The position numbers and the translations under genes were made by a program. DNA of 64,000 bases from positions 248,001 through 312,000 of the forward strand of contig MPNN01000002.1 of NCBI GenBank assembly GCA_002239045.1, read 5' to 3'. Of the stretch, positions 8,699-16,992 are shown one piece after another (positions within the stretch are counted from its first letter, which is position 1; each line of letters starts with the position of its first letter). The notes beneath the pieces were generated by a model. The model was not told where the DNA came from. It did not search any database and saw only the letters and a list, made by a program, of their open reading frames with translations. The stretch comes from SAR202 cluster bacterium bin127 (GTDB lineage: Bacteria; Chloroflexota; Dehalococcoidia; Lucifugimonadales; Lucifugimonadaceae).

Positions 8699-10876
8699 AT
8701 GACCGTGAACGAAGTTTCCAGCCGAGACATCACGACGCAGAACGGAGCCACTGGCAAGTATTTGGCTCGTCTTCGAGAAGACGCCGGCCTGAAGCAGAGG
8801 GACGTGGCGCGAATGGTGACCTGGAGTCCAACGATCCTGTCTCGTGTAGAGGCTGGAGAACGGGATGTTACTACGGAAGAATTGGATTTGATACTCGAAG
8901 CCATCGGAACCGAGAAAGCCTTGAACTTCCAAAAAGGCGTTCGGAGAGTCTGGAAACAGCTGCCGAAGCCGGCCCTTGGACACCCCGACGAATCGCTGTT
9001 GTGGGAGACAGAGATGATCCTGAGGGACATCGAGGAAGTCTTGAACGATGACGAGATCAGACGGTCCTTTGCTAACTTTTTGGAAGAAACCAAACAGAGT
9101 CTTTGTGACGCAGCGCGGAACGTTGAAAACATAGAACACTCGATCGCTTTGGTTGGCGACATCGGAGTCGGGAAGTCCACGGCGATTTGTAACGTTGCCG
9201 GGCTGTTGGTTTCTGAGCGGATGACGATGACCCCCACTCCCGTGCTTGAGGTCGGAGGAGGTGGCGTAACAATTTGCGAAGTCCACATCGCACAGGGCCC
9301 TGGTTATGGCTTGTTAATCGAGCCAATGAACGATTCTGAATTGCGTCGAGAAGTTTCAGAATTTGCGAACTTGCTCAAGAATCCATCAGTTTCAGCTGAA
9401 GGTATCGATGATGGCGGGGGACAGGTCATAAGCACTCCAAAAGAAATTGAACGAGCTATCAGAAATATGAGCGGTCTCATCAAAAGGAGGATACGAGAGA
9501 AAAGTTCTGACGGAAAAATCGTTCGATCGACAGTTGACCCCGCTCGGGAACTCGCTGAGATGTCAGCGAGCGAGTCCGAATTTGTAGTCGAAATTCTCTC
9601 GAAAATGAACCTTGACCGTCGGACGAAACGTGAGCTCTGGTACACCGCAACGTCAACGGGTAAAGAGCCGCTGTTGTGGCTAAAAGAAAATTTCGAAGCA
9701 CTCAACAACGGTAGACACCCCGATTTCTCAATTCCCAAGCGGTTGGAGATTTTGGTGCCTCAACCTGTACTCGGCGAGGAATTGCTGTCAATTCGCATTG
9801 TCGATACTAAAGGGATCGATAGTACTGCTGATAGATCCGATATAGGGAACCTCTTCAACGATCCAGGTACTGTTGTCGTGATGTGTTCGGATTTCAACGC
9901 AGTGCCGTCACCGACGGTTCAGCGGTTACTTGAGAGAGCGAGGGATGCGAGGTTTGCGGGTGTCGAGAAAAAATCCGTCGTCGTCGCATTGCCCCGCCCT
10001 GACGAGGCTCTGGCTGTTAAAGACGACATCGGATTTATCGCCGAAACAGTTGAAGACGGATACGACCTGAAGCGTGACCAAGCTGAACTGAGGATGCAAT
10101 CGATTGGATTCCCCGATCTACAAGTCGAGTTTTTCAACGCACGCAGCGATGAACCGGCGAACCTCAGGGAGCAGTTGCTGAAACTGGTCCATAAGCTAAG
10201 ACAACATCACCGTTCGCAACTTGATGAGATAATCTACGACGCGCGATCGATGATCGACAATTTCGAACAACGGCAAACGTTAGAGGTTCAGAGAGACGCT
10301 GCGAGAAGACTCGGAGTCTGGATAAAGAGTAACAGCGAGCTCGAGTCTAAGGTCATTCATGGACCCGAGCGGAGATTAATGTCTGCCATAAACAGTGCCC
10401 ATCCTAGCTCAGTGCGTGCGAGCGTTCGACGCCAAGGCGAGTGGTACAACTTGAATTATCCGGATCAACTTAGTGTTGGCGCTAGGCTATTGGCTGTCAA
10501 CGCGCTAGGCAGCCGACTAAGTGGATTCTCATCTGTGACTGACCACTACCTTGACGATGATGAGTTAGAGGAGGCGTATGCGCTGATAAGGCAGGCGTGC
10601 CGATTCGTGAACACAGGAGTAGAAACTCTGCTCAAAAAATGCGAGATCGAAGGAGAACGGATACACAAAAGAGACATGGAACCAAGTCGAAAATTGTGGA
10701 ACGATTGCGATGCTGAGTGGGGGTTGGGGGCCGGCTATCGTGACCGTGTCTTGGATCATCATGACCAGTGGTTCAACGACGATAACCGTGATTATCTGGA
10801 GTGGCTACGCAATCTCGTAGAACGAGAATGGAAACTCATACTCGACCGTCTCTCGGAGAATCTCGAAATATCTTGA
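8699..10876 (+). CDS. XRE-type HTH fused to P-loop GTPase-like protein
   Basis: This is a 725-residue fusion. Residues 18-72 form an XRE/Cro helix-turn-helix (YLARLREDAGLKQRDVARMV, then SPTILSRVEAGERDV). A P-loop GDIGVGKST follows at 153-161, a possible switch Thr at 191 (GGGGVTIC) and DTKGID at 369-374 fitting a DxxG motif. An unusually long insert of about 200 residues separates the two, and no clear N/TKxD motif is visible. The C-terminal 300 residues are mostly helical. The layout recalls dynamin-like large GTPases, but homology is not certain. I chose the ATG at 8699 because AAAGGAG lies 5 bases upstream; a longer frame starts at 8603 without a ribosome site. GC is lower than in the neighbours, suggesting transfer. 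The function is unknown; nucleotide-sensing defence or self-regulation are possible. Confidence 0.75.
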   Translation: MTVNEVSSRDITTQNGATGKYLARLREDAGLKQRDVARMVTWSPTILSRVEAGERDVTTEELDLILEAIGTEKALNFQKGVRRVWKQLPKPALGHPDESLLWETEMILRDIEEVLNDDEIRRSFANFLEETKQSLCDAARNVENIEHSIALVGDIGVGKSTAICNVAGLLVSERMTMTPTPVLEVGGGGVTICEVHIAQGPGYGLLIEPMNDSELRREVSEFANLLKNPSVSAEGIDDGGGQVISTPKEIERAIRNMSGLIKRRIREKSSDGKIVRSTVDPARELAEMSASESEFVVEILSKMNLDRRTKRELWYTATSTGKEPLLWLKENFEALNNGRHPDFSIPKRLEILVPQPVLGEELLSIRIVDTKGIDSTADRSDIGNLFNDPGTVVVMCSDFNAVPSPTVQRLLERARDARFAGVEKKSVVVALPRPDEALAVKDDIGFIAETVEDGYDLKRDQAELRMQSIGFPDLQVEFFNARSDEPANLREQLLKLVHKLRQHHRSQLDEIIYDARSMIDNFEQRQTLEVQRDAARRLGVWIKSNSELESKVIHGPERRLMSAINSAHPSSVRASVRRQGEWYNLNYPDQLSVGARLLAVNALGSRLSGFSSVTDHYLDDDELEEAYALIRQACRFVNTGVETLLKKCEIEGERIHKRDMEPSRKLWNDCDAEWGLGAGYRDRVLDHHDQWFNDDNRDYLEWLRNLVEREWKLILDRLSENLEIS

Positions 10877-10970
10877 ATTCCCTAGAATCTGCCGGATATC
10901 GCCGCAACGGCCCCCTTTGTCCTTCGGACATTTCCCCTGCGAGCGGGGGACACCCTACTTCCTAAAGCTT

Positions 10971-12119
10971 TCATCCCTTCCGCACAAACTCCACGATCTG
11001 TTCTGGCGGCGTAGGCTCGCGCTCTGCACCTTCCTCTTCCTCAGGCACATCATCCACGACCAAGTGCCGGATCGGGTAGTTGATCACGATTCCTGCTTCG
11101 TTGAAGCGCAGGAGTATCTGTTTGATCAATTGGCTCTTCAATTGGAATGAGCCCGCCCGGTCTGTAGCCTGCAAAAACACCCAGAAGTCGATGTTTGAGT
11201 CGCCGAACACGCTGAAACCCGCCCGCGGCTCAGTCTCCGTTACCGCATGCTCGGATTCCACCACGATCTTGTTCGCTACTTCCATCAAGATGTCCTCGAC
11301 CTGTTGAAGGTCCGATGAATAACTCACGCCCCCGGTCACGATCACATTCATCGCCAAGGCAGGTCGGGAATAGTTAGTGATCATGTTTTCGGACATCATC
11401 GAGTTGGGGATGATGATGAGGTTGTTGAATCGGGAGCGTAGTTTCGTGCTGCGCCACGAGATGTCTTCGACGAATCCTGATGGACCACCCTCGATCTCAA
11501 TGAAATCTCCGGGCTCAATCTCGCCTTCGGAGATCACATACGTCCCGGCGAAGTAGTTTGAAAGCGTCGGCTGTGCCGCCAATGCGATGGCGATACCGCC
11601 GATGCCGAGGGTTGCAAGTAACGGGCTGATTTCGATTTCGAAAATCGCCAACCCCCACAGAATAGCGAGTGCGTAAACCAAAATCGGCAACATCCGCTTG
11701 AACGAAGGCATTAACTGATCGTCAAGTTGCGTGGATGTCTTCGGCGCGACGTTTTCCGCGTACCAGTCGAGCAGCAACGATCCGATCCGCGTCGCCAAAA
11801 ACGCGCTTACGGCCACAACTCCGACCGTGCCAACTCGCCTTAATAACGCCGCTAGATCGGTATCTAGGTCACGCCCCGAATGCCAATGATCCAAGGCAAA
11901 ACCACCCGCGAACGTCCCCCCCGCCAACAGGATGATCAATATCGCTGGACCGTCGATCGCTTCCAAGACGATGTACCTTGGCGTAGGCACGTAATCGTCC
12001 CTGCCCGCCCTCATGCGACTCTTGACGATCTTGAGAGCGACCTCCAAGATGGCCGCAACCGCCGCCGTAACGGCGGCGATCAAGATGGCGATGATGTATT
12101 CGTTGTCTAGGGTGAGCAA
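10971..12119 (-). CDS. MscS family mechanosensitive ion channel
   Basis: This 382-residue membrane protein has about five transmembrane segments in its N-terminal half. The MscS pore helix and beta domain follow (LLATLGIGGIAIALAAQ, then YFAGTYVISEGEIEPGDFIE and the strand IIIPNSMMSENMITNYSR). MscS channels release solutes when the membrane is stretched by osmotic downshock. The C-terminal alpha/beta cage is shorter, ending in an acidic tail (PEEEEGAE). It is transcribed alone on the minus strand, converging with the HTH-GTPase gene. Confidence 0.93.
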   Translation of the reverse strand: MLTLDNEYIIAILIAAVTAAVAAILEVALKIVKSRMRAGRDDYVPTPRYIVLEAIDGPAILIILLAGGTFAGGFALDHWHSGRDLDTDLAALLRRVGTVGVVAVSAFLATRIGSLLLDWYAENVAPKTSTQLDDQLMPSFKRMLPILVYALAILWGLAIFEIEISPLLATLGIGGIAIALAAQPTLSNYFAGTYVISEGEIEPGDFIEIEGGPSGFVEDISWRSTKLRSRFNNLIIIPNSMMSENMITNYSRPALAMNVIVTGGVSYSSDLQQVEDILMEVANKIVVESEHAVTETEPRAGFSVFGDSNIDFWVFLQATDRAGSFQLKSQLIKQILLRFNEAGIVINYPIRHLVVDDVPEEEEGAEREPTPPEQIVEFVRKG

Positions 12120-12195
12120 GGGATGCTGTCTTTGCTAAAGCGCCGCCATCCGCGCGCGCCTTTTAACAAAGGTAAAGGATGTTGCTGGTTATAGG

Positions 12196-12219
12196 TTCCG
12201 GCTTTCGCCGGAATGACGG
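12196..12219. repeat. Dispersed palindromic repeat (24-base unit)
   Basis: TTCCGGC at 12196-12202 and GCCGGAA at 12207-12213 form a hairpin followed by TGACGG. The same 24 bases occur, identical, at 15992-16015 inside gcvPB. Here the copy lies in a spacer just past the end of the mannonate dehydratase gene. Confidence 0.85.
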
Positions 12220-12224
12220 TGGGT

Positions 12225-13235
12225 TCAAGGACCTTTGGTTACCCAAGGCTGTTTGCGCGGCTCGCCTAACGCCTGCAAAAGCGCAGTTATGTAGCCGTAG
12301 ACGAAGGCGAACGCCGTTCCTTGTGGGTCGCCCCCGGCGATGTGCGGAACGTGGTCGGGCATCAGCATGTATTTGTAGCCGACTTCTTGGTAGACCTTGG
12401 CGCACTCGAACATGTTGATGGAGCCTTCGTCGGGGAAGACCTCCATGAAGTCGAGTTTGTGGCCCCTGATGTTGCGGAAGTGAACGTTGAAGATCTTTTC
12501 TCGCGAACCGAAATAGCGGATGATGTCGAAAATCTCCTCTCCCGGGTCGTCGAGCATCTCCGTCACCGTGCCTTGGCAGAAGTTGAGGCCGTGGTACGGG
12601 CTTTCGTGCATGTTCACGAACTTCTTCAATCCCGCGGGCGAACCCAAAACTCGGGTGACGCCGCGGAATCCCGGGGGTGTGTAGGGGTCGTGGGGGTGGC
12701 AGGCGAGCCGCACTTTGTTCTCGGTGGCGACGGGGACGACGCGTTCGAGGAAGTAGTCGATGCGCTCCCAGAACTCGTCTTCGGAGACATTGCCGGCGAT
12801 GCCCGGAGCGTTATCGTCAGCAATCTTGTCAAATCGCATCGTTGAGTTGCTAGAACCGCCTCTTCCGGGTTCTCGTTCGGAGCGCGGAATGCCGATCAAA
12901 TTCATGTTGTATTTGACTGCTGGGATGCCCACCGCGGCACAGTTTTCGATCAGAGTGTTGACGACCTCGATCTCGCGATCACGGTCTGGATCGACACCCA
13001 GCATGATGCTCGGCGCCTCGGCCGTTTCGATCGGCGTCGACGACAGGGGCAACTGGATCATGTCCAACTCGATGCCGAACGAGTTGACGTGCTCCCGCCA
13101 CTGCGCGAGATCGTCCTGCTTCCAGGTATGGGCATTGCCCTCGCGCGGGTCGGCGCAGATGTTGACAACGCCGAGTTGCGCCCACTGCTTGAGGTCTTCG
13201 TCGTGTCTTGGCGCGACTTGTGTGCCTACGTACAT
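12225..13235 (-). CDS. uxuA: Mannonate dehydratase-like protein (UxuA family)
   Basis: This 336-residue TIM-barrel protein resembles UxuA, which dehydrates D-mannonate to 2-keto-3-deoxygluconate in hexuronate catabolism and needs Fe2+ or Mn2+. Family features include LACHPHDPYTPPGFRGV, LNFCQGTVTEM, FNVHFRNIRG and LMPDHVPHI, whose Cys, His and Asp residues form the metal site. I chose the ATG at 13235 because GGAGGAC lies directly upstream; the longer frame to 13358 adds 41 unrelated residues. UxuA enzymes are 340-390 residues, so this is a short member. The product would be a substrate for aldolases, but no uronate operon surrounds it, so another sugar acid is possible. Confidence 0.85.
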   Translation of the reverse strand: MYVGTQVAPRHDEDLKQWAQLGVVNICADPREGNAHTWKQDDLAQWREHVNSFGIELDMIQLPLSSTPIETAEAPSIMLGVDPDRDREIEVVNTLIENCAAVGIPAVKYNMNLIGIPRSEREPGRGGSSNSTMRFDKIADDNAPGIAGNVSEDEFWERIDYFLERVVPVATENKVRLACHPHDPYTPPGFRGVTRVLGSPAGLKKFVNMHESPYHGLNFCQGTVTEMLDDPGEEIFDIIRYFGSREKIFNVHFRNIRGHKLDFMEVFPDEGSINMFECAKVYQEVGYKYMLMPDHVPHIAGGDPQGTAFAFVYGYITALLQALGEPRKQPWVTKGP

Positions 13236-13640
13236 TCTGTCCTCCGTTGGTCGCCGATCGGGTAGATGACTGGATGCGTGCCCGGTTGCGTCGGTTCTGA
13301 CGTGCAAATATACATCATGAGGGTGAACTAGAATCTGAAAGATTTGAGGGGTGCGCAACTGATACGGACACTGCGGTTTTGCATTGGTATCCTCCGCAGA
13401 AATGACGATAGGTGTTAGGCCAGTGGGTGGAGAGACGGGAAGGTGCCGCGTATGTCATAGTTATCTAGTAAATTGGTACTACAATTATAGGAAAGGTTGA
13501 ATCTAGGCACAGTAAACCAAGACTTCACGTCCGAAAATTTATCGAAATCATCCACGGTTAACGAAATTTTGATCAATGTCGTGGCATCCCCGAGGACACA
13601 TTCCACAGACCTAATCCTGCCGCATTGATATGATGCAGGG
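13236..13640. other. Intergenic stretch between divergent uxuA-like and secreted-protein genes
   Basis: These 405 bases have no convincing gene. A 63-residue minus-strand frame at 13415-13606 lacks homology and a ribosome site. The region is AT-richer than its surroundings and should hold the promoters of both flanking genes. Confidence 0.5.
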
Positions 13641-14627
13641 ATGTTCAGTTCACTGAAGTCTCACGTTCACAACGAAGTGTTGACGATCGCGACCCTTGTC
13701 GCCGTTACGGCGTTCATGTTTTCAATCGCATGTCGATTTGACGAGGAGTCGCGGGACATTTCACGGACTGCCACATCGGAAATCACACTGACAAACATTA
13801 CACCACCAGGGACTGAAAGCGTCTCATGGGATGGTGTCGGGCGTCCATCCACTTTTCCTGGTAGACCGGGATTACAGGATCGGCGCGTGGAAATCGAATT
13901 CGTCGATTGGCCGTGTCGATATTCGGATGTAATCTGGAACAGTAGTGAGATTGGCATTTGCATTTACGGACACCATTTCGTGCCGGAGGAAGTTGTCAAG
14001 CTTACCCTAGTCGTGGGTGACGTTACCGACGTTATCGGCAGCGTTACTACAAACGAATTTGGGCAATTCTTAGCAGAAATGACACTCGTACCCAATGAAT
14101 ACATGATCGGTCAAAGCGGAGGCATAGTGGCAAAAGGTGGCCGCGGGTCACGTGCGAGTATCGAATTGCCGATCGTCGATGCTGCTCATTTCGACGAGGC
14201 TCCGCAAGCCATATCGGACATAGCGGTCCTGGAGACAGAAACGATCCAGTGCCATTGCGATGATCCCGAACCGCCCGGTACTCCCGGACCGCTCTCTCAA
14301 GAAAATGATCGCGCAAACATCACAGTTTTTTCGGGTAAAAGCTCATTTTATCCTTTGAAGGTTTATTGGCATGTCGGAGGGATTGAGTTTAATATCGCAG
14401 GTTCTGGATTCTGGCCCGGCGAAGACGTGTCTTTCACAGTCTCAGGCACGGACTATGACGTTAGCATCGGTAATGGTACCGCCAATGGCAGTGGGGCATT
14501 CGTGATTTACACCTCGCTCGATTCCGATGCCTATAGCTATAGCATCGGCGATGTCATGTCCATCGTAGCTACCGGCGATGAGGGGTCGCAAGCGAGCACT
14601 GCTTTGCTCATCGTTAGTCCCGAATAA
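13641..14627 (+). CDS. Secreted protein with two related beta-rich domains
   Basis: This 328-residue protein of unknown function has an N-terminal hydrophobic segment (LTIATLVAVTAFMFSIAC) that is a signal peptide and perhaps a weak lipobox at Cys31 (Ser at -3 is atypical). Two related segments follow, at about residues 112-190 and 250-328. Both read as F-x-P-E/G-E-D/V-V..., then D-V-x-x-x-I-G-x-x-x-x-N-x-x-G-x-F, then a Y-x-I/G-x-x-x-x-I-V-A-x-G-x-x-G-S-x-A-S block. The spacing suggests tandem Ig-like or similar beta sandwiches for extracellular binding. An ATG at 13641 preceded by CAGGG is the likely start. A broken Fic gene follows. I do not recognise a named family. Confidence 0.65.
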   Translation: MFSSLKSHVHNEVLTIATLVAVTAFMFSIACRFDEESRDISRTATSEITLTNITPPGTESVSWDGVGRPSTFPGRPGLQDRRVEIEFVDWPCRYSDVIWNSSEIGICIYGHHFVPEEVVKLTLVVGDVTDVIGSVTTNEFGQFLAEMTLVPNEYMIGQSGGIVAKGGRGSRASIELPIVDAAHFDEAPQAISDIAVLETETIQCHCDDPEPPGTPGPLSQENDRANITVFSGKSSFYPLKVYWHVGGIEFNIAGSGFWPGEDVSFTVSGTDYDVSIGNGTANGSGAFVIYTSLDSDAYSYSIGDVMSIVATGDEGSQASTALLIVSPE

Positions 14628-14629
14628 AC

Positions 14630-15193
14630 TCAATTGTTGCACTAGCGCATGTGCAGTTTGAGACCATTCACCCGTTCCTCGACGGCAACGGATGTTTAGG
14701 CGGCTTGTCGATCACGTTTCTGCTAATAAATGCCGAGGTTTTGCATGATCCTGTTTTGTATCTGAATCTGTACCTGAAGACGCATCGGCAACGTTACTAT
14801 TAGCTACTCGATGAATCAAGTCGTCGGACTAGAGACTGGGAGGCGTGGCTGACTTTTTTCTTGGAAGGAGTTATCGAGATGCCCGACAACGCCTATCGCA
14901 CTACAGATCGGCTGGGACGGATGTTTGACGAGGACCGGGTCCAGATCGAGAGTGCGGGTCGGCGTTCCGGTTCGGGATTGAAGATTTTCGGCGAGTCGAT
15001 GGCAAGACCAGAGGTATTGGTGTCGCAAGCTGCCGCCGCGACTGAGCTTTCATTTCCTGCCGCTTCATCAGCGCTAAAGCTGCTTGGTGAACTCAAAATC
15101 GTGCGCGAAATAACCGGTAGGTCCGCCGGAAGGGTGTTCCGCTACTCGCGGTATTTAGAGATGCTAGAAGAAGGCGCGGAGGCTGTCGGCTAG
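14630..15193 (+). pseudogene. Broken Fic (AMP-transferase) family gene
   Basis: The frame starting near 14630 reads SIVALAHVQFETIHPFLD then GNGCLGG, a Fic active site (HPFxDGNGRxGR) in which both Arg residues are replaced (Cys and Gly). It continues through LYLKTHRQRYY to a TAG at 14801-14803 and then reads on in the same frame as LLDESSRRTRDWEAWLTFFLEGV and a C-terminal winged-helix region to a stop at 15193. This is the C-terminal half of a Fic protein of the type that adds AMP to target proteins. The N-terminal half, which would carry the inhibitory motif and ATP contacts, is missing. The segment 14861-15193 could still be translated from a TTG as a 110-residue DNA-binding-like peptide. 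I judge it a decaying gene. Confidence 0.82.
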
Positions 15194-15284
15194 ACATCTT
15201 TGCCAAGATTCAGAAAAAGGGAACCTTTCCGTTGAAGTTAAAAATTATGGGGTTATATTTTAGTCCTCGGTTTCGAGATTAAAG

Positions 15285-15342
15285 AAAAATTCAATCCAGC
15301 TTTGGTAAATTAAGATTTACCATCCAAAAATTCAACCAAGCT
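15285..15342. repeat. Direct repeats flanking a small hairpin
   Basis: AAAAATTCAATCCAGCT at 15285-15301 and AAAAATTCAACCAAGCT at 15326-15342 are near-identical 17-mers. Between them GGTAAAT (15304-15310) and ATTTACC (15315-15321) form a hairpin with loop TAAG. The segment is AT-rich and lies between convergent genes, so a terminator or footprint of a small mobile sequence is possible. Confidence 0.6.
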
Positions 15343-15387
15343 ACACCTGTGATTTGACCATCTATAGGCATCACATTTTCCGCATCG

Positions 15388-16992
15388 TCAATCGCCATTT
15401 GATGACCACCTCAACACTGGTCGCCTAGCCGCCGTAGCCTCATCCAACCGCGTGTTGGGCAACGTGTGCGGCGCGTGATTGACCGAATCTGGATCGCTAT
15501 CGATCTCGTCGTCGATAGCTTGCATCACGGCTACGAAGCGGTCGAGAGTTTCTTTGGATTCGGTTTCGGTGGGTTCGACCATGAGGGCTTCGGGGACGAT
15601 GAGGGGGAAGTACATTGTCGGCGCGTGGATGCCGTAGTCGAGGAGTCGTTTGGCGATGCTGAGGGCCGGAACGCCGCGGTCGGCCTGTCGTTTTCCACTC
15701 AGTACCGTTTCGTGCATGCACAGACGATCCACTGCAAGATCGAATCGGTCGCGGAGTCGCGCTTGAATGTAGTTCGCGTTGATCAATGCATTCTCGGATA
15801 CCGCGCGCAGTCCGTCACCACCCAGCGATTGCATGTAGGTGTATGCACGGACGAGGATGGAGAACGAGCCGTGGAAGCCGTTGATCTTCCCGATGCTGTT
15901 GTCGGGGCGTGTGAGATGGTAGGACCCCCTCTTAATCTCCCCCTGTGAGGGGGAGGGAGTGGGGATATCGCTCTGCCCCGGCCCCTCTGGATTCCGGCTT
16001 TCGCCGGAATGACGGGTGGTCGAGCCGGAATGACGGGTAGTGTCGGATTTGACGACGATGGGTTCGGGAAGGAAGGAAGCGAGTTCTTCGGTCACCATGA
16101 CTGGCCCCGCACCGGGTCCGCCGCCGCCGTGGGGGGTCGAAAAGGTCTTGTGGAGGTTTGAGTGGCAGATGTCGACGCCCAAATCTCCCAACTTCACGAG
16201 ACCGAGTAGTGCGTTCAAATTCGCTCCGTCGGCGTAAACCAAACCGCCCGCGTCGTGGATGATGTTGTTGATTTCGATGATATTTGGCTCGAACAATCCC
16301 AAGGTGCTTGGAATTGTCAGCATGAAGACGCACGCGTTCTCGTCCGCCTTTGCCCGCAGGTCTTCAACATCCACATTTCCGAATTCGTCGGTCTTAACAG
16401 TGACCACATCCAACCCTGCCATCGCGGCCGAAGCCGGGTTGGTGCCATGGGCCGAGTCCGGAATCAAGGCCACTTTCCGATGCGATTCGCCGCGCATCTC
16501 AAGGGCAGCGCGAGCAATTAACAGTCCCGCGTATTCACCCTGCGCGCCAGCCAATGGTGCTAATCCAACGCCTGGCAATGCCGTTGCCTCGCCAAGCCAT
16601 TGCTGGAGTTCGAACATCACCTCCAACGCACCCTGCACACTCTCATCGGTTTGCAGTGGGTGAATATTCGCAAACCCTCCCAGCGATGCCACCTGATCGT
16701 TAAGCTTCGGGTTGTATTTCATCGTGCAAGACCCGAGCGGATAGAAGTTGGTGTCGATCGAGAAGTTCAGTCGACTCAGCAGCGTAAAGTAGCGGATGAC
16801 ATCGAGTTGCGACACCTCCGGCAGCTGCAGATCATCGGCATCGCGCAAAAGATCGTCGCTCGGCATCTCCGCCAACGGAACATCCGCGGCCGGCATCTCG
16901 ATCGCTCGCCGTCCGCTAACGGAGCGATCCATCAGCAAACGCCGATCATGCATGTCGGCAACGCTTGCGTTGGGCACTACGCCATCACTCAT
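15388..16992 (-). CDS. gcvPB: Glycine dehydrogenase (decarboxylating) subunit 2, GcvPB
   Basis: This is the PLP-binding half of the split P-protein of the glycine cleavage system, which decarboxylates glycine and passes the aminomethyl group to lipoyl-GcvH. Typical stretches are LGSCTMKYNPKLND near residue 87, HGTNPASAAMAG and SNLHKTFSTPHGGGGPGAGP, whose Lys binds PLP. At 534 residues it is about 40 longer than usual, because residues about 318-357 (RHSGESRNPEG, then PSPSQGEIKRG) are encoded by inserted dispersed repeats. The conserved text resumes at SIGKINGFHG. The ATG at 16992 overlaps the end of gcvPA by 4 bases, indicating coupling. Confidence 0.95.
   Translation of the reverse strand: MSDGVVPNASVADMHDRRLLMDRSVSGRRAIEMPAADVPLAEMPSDDLLRDADDLQLPEVSQLDVIRYFTLLSRLNFSIDTNFYPLGSCTMKYNPKLNDQVASLGGFANIHPLQTDESVQGALEVMFELQQWLGEATALPGVGLAPLAGAQGEYAGLLIARAALEMRGESHRKVALIPDSAHGTNPASAAMAGLDVVTVKTDEFGNVDVEDLRAKADENACVFMLTIPSTLGLFEPNIIEINNIIHDAGGLVYADGANLNALLGLVKLGDLGVDICHSNLHKTFSTPHGGGGPGAGPVMVTEELASFLPEPIVVKSDTTRHSGSTTRHSGESRNPEGPGQSDIPTPSPSQGEIKRGSYHLTRPDNSIGKINGFHGSFSILVRAYTYMQSLGGDGLRAVSENALINANYIQARLRDRFDLAVDRLCMHETVLSGKRQADRGVPALSIAKRLLDYGIHAPTMYFPLIVPEALMVEPTETESKETLDRFVAVMQAIDDEIDSDPDSVNHAPHTLPNTRLDEATAARRPVLRWSSNGD
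15925..16039. repeat. Palindromic repeat insertion inside gcvPB
   Basis: This block of about 115 bases contains CCCCTCTTAATCTCCCC (15926-15942, identical at 42806-42822 in the PfkB gene), a CTCCCCC/GGGGGAG hairpin and the 24-base element (15992-16015) identical to 12196-12219, followed by a partial copy. It keeps the gcvPB frame open and adds about 38 residues not found in the family. Confidence 0.85.

Noticed and set aside
12321-12845. Plus-strand frame of 174 residues rich in Val and Glu
   Set aside because: It is antisense to the mannonate dehydratase-like gene and has no family signature.
13415-13606. Minus-strand 63-residue open frame in the intergenic region
   Set aside because: It has no ribosome site, no signal peptide and no recognisable motif; the length is expected by chance in an AT-rich stretch.
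15466-15948. Plus-strand frame of 160 residues in gcvPB
   Set aside because: It is antisense to a strong GcvPB match and shows only reflected composition.
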